This document shows positions 1-4,056 of a stretch of 6,302 nt of DNA, piece by piece. The DNA comes from Competibacteraceae bacterium UBA3908 (GTDB lineage: Bacteria; Pseudomonadota; Gammaproteobacteria; Competibacterales; Competibacteraceae), in assembly GCA_002391525.1 (NCBI GenBank), contig DGFE01000263.1, forward strand, positions 18,348 to 24,649, read 5' to 3'. A program made the translations under genes and the position numbers. The notes under the pieces were generated by a model. The model was not told the origin of the DNA. It ran no database searches and was given only the letters and a program-made list of their open reading frames with translations. Every line of letters begins with the position of its first letter. The stretch's first letter is position 1.

Positions 1-94
1 ATTCAGCGCACCAGACTCCGATCCAGCGCGCGATAGCTGATAGCTTCGGTGAGGTGCGGCGACCGGTGAAGGTGTCGGCGATGAGGAAATCCAT
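1..94 (-). CDS. Possible start of a gene resembling the N-terminus of a UvrD-like helicase family (partial or broken)
   Basis: An ATG at 94 opens a frame that runs 31 codons off the left edge. The first ten residues, MDFLIADTFT, match from memory the opening of a family of UvrD/Rep-type superfamily 1 helicase proteins that continue with a SLARLTGDEQKAVKTT-like stretch. Here the sequence instead continues GRRTSPKLSAIARW, which does not resemble that family. Either the gene is cut about ten codons after its start, the remainder is in another frame, or the match is coincidence. A weak GGAA lies a few bases ahead of the ATG. Ten residues are too few for a firm call, and the rest of the gene lies outside the window. 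Confidence 0.27.
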   Translation of the reverse strand, partial: MDFLIADTFTGRRTSPKLSAIARWIGVWCAE

Positions 95-112
95 TCATTC
101 CAAGAGGCACTT

Positions 113-244
113 TCATTCATCAAGCTCTATGTCTACAAACTTCGGATTCTTGCGCTGGCTCCGAATGATGCGGACGTTTACCAGCCTAATGTGTCGCTCA
201 TGTAGCGACTCCAACTGTAACTTCGGCTTTTTCTCATCGCTCAT
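113..244 (-). CDS. Possible small ORF, 43 codons, unknown function
   Basis: An ATG at 244 opens 43 codons to a TGA at 115-113, beginning MSDEKKPKLQLESLHERHIR and ending FVDIELDE. It is on the same strand as mod, 54 bases after its stop, and ends 18 bases before the next possible start, so it would fit an operon. Composition is charged and soluble (many Lys, Arg, Glu), with no membrane segment or recognisable domain. There is no convincing Shine-Dalgarno; an in-frame GTG lies 33 bases further upstream (277). The coding segment also contains a 6-bp hairpin (GTCGCT 193-198 / AGCGAC 204-209). I do not recognise the protein. It may be a genuine small operon gene, a remnant of a longer one, or chance. 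Confidence 0.3.
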   Translation of the reverse strand: MSDEKKPKLQLESLHERHIRLVNVRIIRSQRKNPKFVDIELDE

Positions 245-261
245 TGGGGTCGGCTCTGCTG

Positions 262-298
262 CGCGGCGTGGCACCAACCGCGAATCTGGTTAGCGCGG
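262..298. repeat. Three evenly spaced CGCGG/CCGCG half-sites after mod
   Basis: CGCGG (262-266), CCGCG (278-282) and CGCGG (294-298) occur at exact 16-base intervals just downstream of the mod stop. The middle copy can pair with either neighbour, giving two alternative 5-bp stems with 11-base loops. No T-run follows on the minus strand, so a standard intrinsic terminator is not supported. In GC-rich DNA this may be chance. Confidence 0.2.
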
Positions 299-1999
299 CT
301 AAGTGATCTTGAATACCTTCATCACCTCGTCTCCCAGGTGATTGATGACCTTCACTGCGATGCGACCCGACTTCGGTTTGTCGAAGGGCCGCGAAGTGTC
401 GCTGTGTAGGGTTGCCCAGGCATCGGCATCGATTTCGGCTTTTAGGGTGGTTTTGAGGGCGCCGTAGGGGTCGTTCTGGCCGAGAAAGTAGGCGTGGCGG
501 ACGAAGAAGCTTTCGCCGTTGTAGTCGGTGTCGATGAACCAGCAGGCGATGCCATCGGCGGAGTCGCTGCGGACTTGGCCGGTGCTGGGATCGAACACAT
601 CCACGCCGCGCACCCTGACGCGAAGGCGTCCGTCCGGTTCGTCCAGCAGTTCGATGTCCGGCTCGCCGAAGATCACGAACAGGTTGCCTTTGCCGGTGGC
701 CTTGAGGTCATCGGCCATGTGCAGGTCGGCGTTCATGCGCGCCTTGAGCACCGGAATACGGCCGAGCTTGCTGAATTCCGTGGCGTGGGCCTCGTAGTTG
801 AAGGCGCAAGCGATCAGCACGTCGAAACCGGCGTCGCCGCATTCGCGGACGGCCTCCACCAAATCGGTGCGCTGCACGGTGCCGAACTCGGGGCCGATGA
901 AGATACCCGCGCGTTTTTCCGTGTCGCCTTCCGGATAGCGTGCTTCGGCGCAGACCAGTTCGCCGGGCCAGGGCGTAAGCGAGGTAAACACGATTTTGTC
1001 GGCCTTGTTCGCCTGCTGCACGCCGGCGGCCTTGAGGTTGTCGAGGATCATCTGCTCGAAGCCGCGACCGGGCGCGTAGCCAGCGTCTTTCTCGTTGATC
1101 TTGAGCGGGTCGATCAGCTCGTCGTTTTCATCCACACCCAACACGCGGTGGGGGCTGAGGCTTTCCACGGTGAAGGGGCCGGCGACGCGGGCCTTCTTCT
1201 TGTCCTCGTAGGGCCTGTCGTAGAGATACTCGAACTCGGCCTTGGCGGCGATGGAGGCGTCGATTTCCTTCTGCCGCGAGATGCGCCCTTGCCACCAGTC
1301 GGTGTGAAGCGCTTTGGCCTCGTCTGGCCACTTCGTGCCGGCCTCGCGTGGAATCTCCCACTCCTGCCACGGCTGGCCGAGCGTGGCGTTCAACTGCTCG
1401 CGCAGCGGCTCCAGGGTTACTTGCCACTTGTCCCAGATGACATCGATCTCGGTGTTGTTGGCGATGGATTTCAACGTGATGTGCGGCACCCGTTCGTAGA
1501 CGAAGCCGTGGCGGATGTTGCCGTAGGTAGGCTGGGAACTGGGCGCGGTGCGGGTGATTTCGGCTTCCTTGCGCTGGCCTTCCGGGGAATCGGCCAGGAT
1601 ATAGGACGGATAACGCGCGCCCATGAGGCGGGCGCGGGCCAAGGCGAGGGCGACGCGGGAGGTGTCGATGGTGATCCAGCGGCGGCCCCATTGTTCGGCG
1701 ACATAGGCCGTGGTGCCGGAACCGCAGATGGGGTCGAGTATAAGGTCGCCGGGGTCGGTGGTCATCAAGAGACAGCGTTTGATGGCCTCTGTCGCTGTTT
1801 GAACGACGTATATCTTCGGGTCGGTTCTGCTTTGGACTCCCCCCACATCTAGCCAGACATTCGTTTTCGGATAGATCAAGAAGTCATCCATACAACGGAC
1901 GTAGCGTATGGATTTGCCCTCATGGATCACGCGCCCCGCTTTGGCAACCCTGGCCAAGCCAGAGACCGTTGTTTTCCAATGTAGACCGTTGGGGGGCAT
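299..1999 (-). CDS. mod: Type III-like DNA-adenine methyltransferase Mod, C-terminal piece with long C-terminal extension (broken gene)
   Basis: The ATG at 1999 is an internal codon; the frame is open a few codons further (RGIEW). Residues 1-75 hold LHWKTTVSGLARVAKAGR and NVWLDVGG...KIYVVQTATEAIKRCLLMTT, the stretch that joins target recognition to the cofactor site in these enzymes. LDPICGSGTTAYVAEQWGRR (88-107) is motif I, the AdoMet-binding loop; ITIDTSRVALALARARLM follows as the helix and acidic strand end. From about residue 150 to 566 comes a long extension, ending GRIAVKVINHLGDEVMKVF, far beyond a minimal methyltransferase. I recall such extensions in a Type III-like Mod family of about 900 or more residues, but know no function for it. 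The part from 1999 to the TAG at 301-299 has no further break. Combined with the piece at 2577, only about 115 residues separate DPPY from the AdoMet motif, too few for a target-recognition domain. Confidence 0.94.
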   Translation of the reverse strand: MPPNGLHWKTTVSGLARVAKAGRVIHEGKSIRYVRCMDDFLIYPKTNVWLDVGGVQSRTDPKIYVVQTATEAIKRCLLMTTDPGDLILDPICGSGTTAYVAEQWGRRWITIDTSRVALALARARLMGARYPSYILADSPEGQRKEAEITRTAPSSQPTYGNIRHGFVYERVPHITLKSIANNTEIDVIWDKWQVTLEPLREQLNATLGQPWQEWEIPREAGTKWPDEAKALHTDWWQGRISRQKEIDASIAAKAEFEYLYDRPYEDKKKARVAGPFTVESLSPHRVLGVDENDELIDPLKINEKDAGYAPGRGFEQMILDNLKAAGVQQANKADKIVFTSLTPWPGELVCAEARYPEGDTEKRAGIFIGPEFGTVQRTDLVEAVRECGDAGFDVLIACAFNYEAHATEFSKLGRIPVLKARMNADLHMADDLKATGKGNLFVIFGEPDIELLDEPDGRLRVRVRGVDVFDPSTGQVRSDSADGIACWFIDTDYNGESFFVRHAYFLGQNDPYGALKTTLKAEIDADAWATLHSDTSRPFDKPKSGRIAVKVINHLGDEVMKVFKIT

Positions 2000-2577
2000 C
2001 CATTCGATGCCTCGATGGCGTTGCCGTCCTTCACGTCGCGGCTGGTGGTGGACCGCTGGAAGTTGCTGTTGAATTTAATGCCGTAGGGCGGGTCGAGGTA
2101 GATGCACTGTACCTTGCCGCGCAGGCCCTCGCGTTCGGCGAGGCTGGCCATCACCTGCAATGAATCTCCCAAGATCATGCGGTTGGACCATTTCTGATCG
2201 TGCTGGTAGAACTCGGTCTTGTCCACGCCCTCCGGGACGCCGTTGAAATCACTGAAGAGGTCAAGCTGTTCCCCGCTCTCGGCTTCCGAGGAATGAGCCG
2301 GGTAGCGCAGCAGGTCATCGATCAGCGCCTGGGGTTGGATCTTTTCCTGGGTGTAGATCAGCGGGGCGTGAACCACCAACTCGCTCCAGTCCTGCTCGTC
2401 CTTGCCGCGCCAGACGAGTTGCGGGTCGAGGTCGGTGTTGCGCGGGTACTTGAGAGTGCGCGGCGCGGCGGCGGCTTCGTCCAGCACCGAGCGGTGTTCG
2501 GCGGTGGGGATGTTCTTGCGCTTGTCGTCGGCGTGGGTAAACGCCTCGACATGGCGTTTGCTGGACGGTTTTGCCAT
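1927..2577 (-). CDS. mod: Type III-like DNA-adenine methyltransferase Mod, N-terminal piece (broken gene)
   Basis: Residues 1 to about 187 are Mod-like. The family-typical opening includes KRKNIPTAEH, DPQLVWRGKDEQDW and LVVHAPLIYTQEKI, and the start at 2577 fits this. NRMILGDSLQVMASL and VQCIYLDPPYGIKFNSNFQ follow; DPPY (162-165) is the catalytic motif IV of N6-adenine and N4-cytosine methyltransferases. Motif IV ahead of the AdoMet motif is the beta-group order used by Type III Mod subunits. After DVKDGNA (about 2017) the reading frame leaves the Mod sequence and the last ~29 residues look like missense. The remaining Mod sequence resumes in another frame at about 2017-1999, but a large internal stretch is missing. 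There is no strong Shine-Dalgarno; vapC ends nine bases upstream, so translation may be coupled. Without the AdoMet site this piece alone should be inactive. Confidence 0.92.
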   Translation of the reverse strand: MAKPSSKRHVEAFTHADDKRKNIPTAEHRSVLDEAAAAPRTLKYPRNTDLDPQLVWRGKDEQDWSELVVHAPLIYTQEKIQPQALIDDLLRYPAHSSEAESGEQLDLFSDFNGVPEGVDKTEFYQHDQKWSNRMILGDSLQVMASLAEREGLRGKVQCIYLDPPYGIKFNSNFQRSTTSRDVKDGNAIEASNGCPPTVYIGKQRSLAWPGLPKRGA

Positions 2578-2586
2578 ATCGAATGC

Positions 2587-3012
2587 TCAATCCGTGAATG
2601 GATTTTCGATGATCAGCCCTTCGATCTGCTGGCCGTCCTGAAGGTCTTCGGTCAGCAGGCGCGTGCAACCGGCCTCCAGAGCAGCGGCGATGATGAGGCT
2701 GTCGTAGAAACTGAAGCCGAGACGCGATTGCAGGTTTAACGCGCGGGTGTAAAGCGCCGTGCTCGGTTGAACACGCCAAAAGGGCAGCAGCGACTGGCGC
2801 ATGATGTCCGCCGCAACATCCGGCGGCACCCGCCGGGCGAACTTGCGTGTCAGGACATGCAGCGTTTCTTGGATAACCTGAAAACTGACACAGGCGCTGT
2901 CGGTAGCCAACGCATCCGAAATCAGGCGTTGCGCCGTGGCCTGCTTGACCGGCGCTGAGTCATCGACTTGATAAACGAAGAGGTTGGTGTCGAAAAAATC
3001 ACCGCCGCTCAT
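2587..3012 (-). CDS. vapC: VapC-type toxin, PIN-domain ribonuclease
   Basis: The 141-residue protein has the layout of a PIN-domain RNase. FFDTNLFVY gives the first catalytic Asp (Asp8), VIQETLHVL gives Glu49, FYDSLIIAAAL gives Asp104, and LLTEDLQDG gives Asp123 or Asp126. These four acidic residues bind the Mg2+/Mn2+ ions used to cut RNA; in characterised VapC toxins the targets are tRNAs or 23S rRNA, but the target here cannot be told from sequence. The length is normal for VapC and no residue of the core is missing. The ATG at 3012 lies inside the end of vapB (14-base overlap), so toxin translation probably depends on antitoxin translation. The TGA at 2589-2587 is followed nine bases later by the mod ATG, so toxin and methyltransferase may be co-transcribed. 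A stand-alone PIN nuclease role is possible but the vapB partner makes the toxin call firm. Confidence 0.92.
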   Translation of the reverse strand: MSGGDFFDTNLFVYQVDDSAPVKQATAQRLISDALATDSACVSFQVIQETLHVLTRKFARRVPPDVAADIMRQSLLPFWRVQPSTALYTRALNLQSRLGFSFYDSLIIAAALEAGCTRLLTEDLQDGQQIEGLIIENPFTD

Positions 3013-3226
3013 TGCGCTCGTCTCGCGTAAAAACGCGGCCGCCGCTGCTGTATTGGCCTTTGGTTCGCGCCATCAGCGCTTCAAACTGCTGGACGCGCCG
3101 CTGCCGCGCGTATTGCTCCAGCCACAGGCGGAACTGCTCGTTGAGCGTCGTATTGTTGAGGCGCGCGACTTCACGGGCTTCTTCAATCAGGGCTTCGTCC
3201 GCGGAAAACGTGATGTTCTTGGTCAT
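2999..3226 (-). CDS. vapB: VapB-type antitoxin, ribbon-helix-helix family
   Basis: The 75-residue protein starts MTKNITFSADEALIEEAREV and continues with LNNTTLNEQFRLWLEQYARQ. This fits a ribbon-helix-helix DNA-binding fold: a short N-terminal beta strand (about residues 3-8), then two helices (about 9-22 and 27-43). The C-terminal part (about 44-75) is basic and polar, as expected for the tail of such antitoxins that wraps around and blocks the toxin. It overlaps the start of the PIN-domain toxin gene by 14 bases, a typical antitoxin-toxin arrangement with translational coupling. A GGAG site and a promoter with an inverted repeat lie just upstream, pointing to autorepression. Its identity rests on fold-like pattern, size and its toxin neighbour; RHH antitoxins are diverse, so the exact subfamily is not assigned. 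The gene appears intact. Confidence 0.85.
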   Translation of the reverse strand: MTKNITFSADEALIEEAREVARLNNTTLNEQFRLWLEQYARQRRVQQFEALMARTKGQYSSGGRVFTRDERNERR

Positions 3227-3232
3227 AACCCG

Positions 3233-3236
3233 CTCC
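3233..3236 (-). promoter_or_regulatory. Ribosome-binding site of vapB
   Basis: The minus strand reads GGAG six bases ahead of the ATG at 3226. This supports that ATG as the true vapB start and is the clearest Shine-Dalgarno sequence in the window. Confidence 0.6.
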
Positions 3237-3256
3237 GTGTGAGATTAACACTGGAA

Positions 3257-3262
3257 ATTATA
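3257..3262 (-). promoter_or_regulatory. Putative -10 box (TATAAT) of the vapBC promoter
   Basis: The minus strand reads TATAAT, a perfect sigma70 consensus, in an AT-rich island within otherwise GC-rich DNA. It lies 30 bases ahead of the vapB ATG, leaving room for a short leader with a ribosome-binding site. It indicates that vapBC is transcribed independently of the broken res gene, and mod, nine bases downstream of vapC, may be carried on the same transcript. Confidence 0.62.
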
Positions 3263-3283
3263 CACGAGGATATTACTCGTGTA
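3261..3283. promoter_or_regulatory. Inverted repeat in the vapBC promoter, probable VapB(C) operator
   Basis: TACACGAG (3261-3268) and CTCGTGTA (3276-3283) are perfect inverted copies separated by seven bases (GATATTA). The repeat fills the spacer between the -35 and -10 hexamers and overlaps the edges of both. Ribbon-helix-helix antitoxins typically bind such inverted repeats and shut off their own promoter together with the toxin, so this is the expected place for autoregulation. No T-run follows, so a terminator for res is less likely. Confidence 0.58.
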
Positions 3284-3285
3284 GA
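3280..3285 (-). promoter_or_regulatory. Putative -35 box of the vapBC promoter
   Basis: On the minus strand the hexamer reads TCTACA (4 of 6 matches to TTGACA). It stands exactly 17 bases upstream of a perfect TATAAT, the preferred sigma70 spacing, and begins just after the res stop codon at 3289. Confidence 0.5.
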
Positions 3286-3288
3286 CGA

Positions 3289-4056
3289 TTAGGGAGCTGG
3301 AAGGCTTGCGTGGCGCACGAGCATGTTGTCGAATTCAGCCCGCACCTTGGCCTCGAAGTCGGCCTCGATCTGATAGACCTCGGTGAACTCGGCGAAGGCC
3401 CAGCGACCGTAGGTCTTGAGGTTGTTCACGCCGGGAACCCAGTAGGTTTCCATGGTGGTTTTCTTCTCCTTGGCGTCCTCGCGCCGGTAGCCCTTGATCT
3501 CGACCACCAGGTTCAGCAGGTCGTCCGGGCCATGGCCGTCGTCCACCAGCACGATGAAGTCCGGGAGATACTTGCGCGTTTCCGAGCCATAGCGGTAGGG
3601 CACTTCCAGGCCGAGATTGTGGTTCTTGGTGTAGGTGACCACCTGGGGGTGGGCCTCGGCGACACGGCAGAATTCAGCTTCCCAGTCGCTATCGCAAATG
3701 ACCCAGTTGATATGATTCTTCGGTGGTGGCCCCTGGGTATCCCAGCGCAGCGCCTTCGAGGTGGTGAAGCGCACGTGCAGGGTGGAGCCGGTGGGGTTGT
3801 AGGGATCGAGCAGCGCCTTGATCGGCCTCGTGCCCTCCAGCGCGCGGGTAATGCCGGCGGTGATGCGATTGCAGGCCATGTCGGCGAGTTCCTGGTACAT
3901 CAATAGCGCCGGATAGGTGCCGCCCTTGCAGACCAGACAGGTGTCCAGCCACTCCTTGGCGATGCGCTTCAACTGGCCGAACAGGTGCAGCTTGGGTTCC
4001 TCGCTGGGGTCGCGCCACTTGGTATAGAGCAGGCGCTGGGTGAGGTGGAACAGCAA
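3289..4056 (-). CDS. res: Type III restriction Res subunit, C-terminal nuclease part (frameshifted from the helicase part)
   Basis: This is the continuation of Res in a second frame. The TTG at 4056 is only the first start-like codon; the frame is Res-like from about 4068 (RPSTLLFHLTQRLLYTKWRD). Residues 118-190 hold a PD-(D/E)XK nuclease core: an acidic residue in DSDWEAEF (Glu126 or Glu128), Pro165-Asp166 in YLPDFIVL, and Glu187-Ile-Lys189 in VVEIKGYR. In Type III enzymes this C-terminal domain makes the double-strand break after translocation and collision. The surrounding FGQLKRIAKEWLD and CKGGTYPALL stretches match the region between helicase and nuclease in this family. The stop TAA is at 3291-3289, only 62 bases before vapB. 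All catalytic residues are visible, but the piece is disconnected from the helicase by the frameshift at 4061-4073 and has no evident ribosome-binding site, so significant expression is doubtful. One corrected base count would rejoin the two pieces. Confidence 0.93.
   Translation of the reverse strand: MLFHLTQRLLYTKWRDPSEEPKLHLFGQLKRIAKEWLDTCLVCKGGTYPALLMYQELADMACNRITAGITRALEGTRPIKALLDPYNPTGSTLHVRFTTSKALRWDTQGPPPKNHINWVICDSDWEAEFCRVAEAHPQVVTYTKNHNLGLEVPYRYGSETRKYLPDFIVLVDDGHGPDDLLNLVVEIKGYRREDAKEKKTTMETYWVPGVNNLKTYGRWAFAEFTEVYQIEADFEAKVRAEFDNMLVRHASLPAP

Noticed and set aside
1..125. An alternative minus-strand frame starting MNESASWNEWISSS that also runs off the left edge
   Set aside because: It overlaps the ATG at 94 in another frame and is low-complexity (Ser/Pro/Ala); the overlapping frame has the more recognisable start.
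54..293. A 79-codon plus-strand frame at the left edge
   Set aside because: Ser/Arg/Met-rich translation without domain, no ribosome-binding site, and opposite to the strand of all supported genes.
494..1852. A 452-codon open frame on the plus strand opposite mod
   Set aside because: It is antisense to well-conserved Mod sequence; its Val/Gly/Asp/Leu-rich, motif-free translation is what GC-rich codon bias produces opposite a real gene.
3261..3283. Inverted repeat as a terminator for res
   Set aside because: No T-run follows on the minus strand, the stem is 8 bp with AT-rich ends, and it coincides with a good promoter, so an operator fits better.
3310..3906. A 198-codon plus-strand frame opposite the Res nuclease domain
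   Set aside because: The minus-strand frame carries the PD and ExK catalytic residues; the plus-strand translation has no motif.
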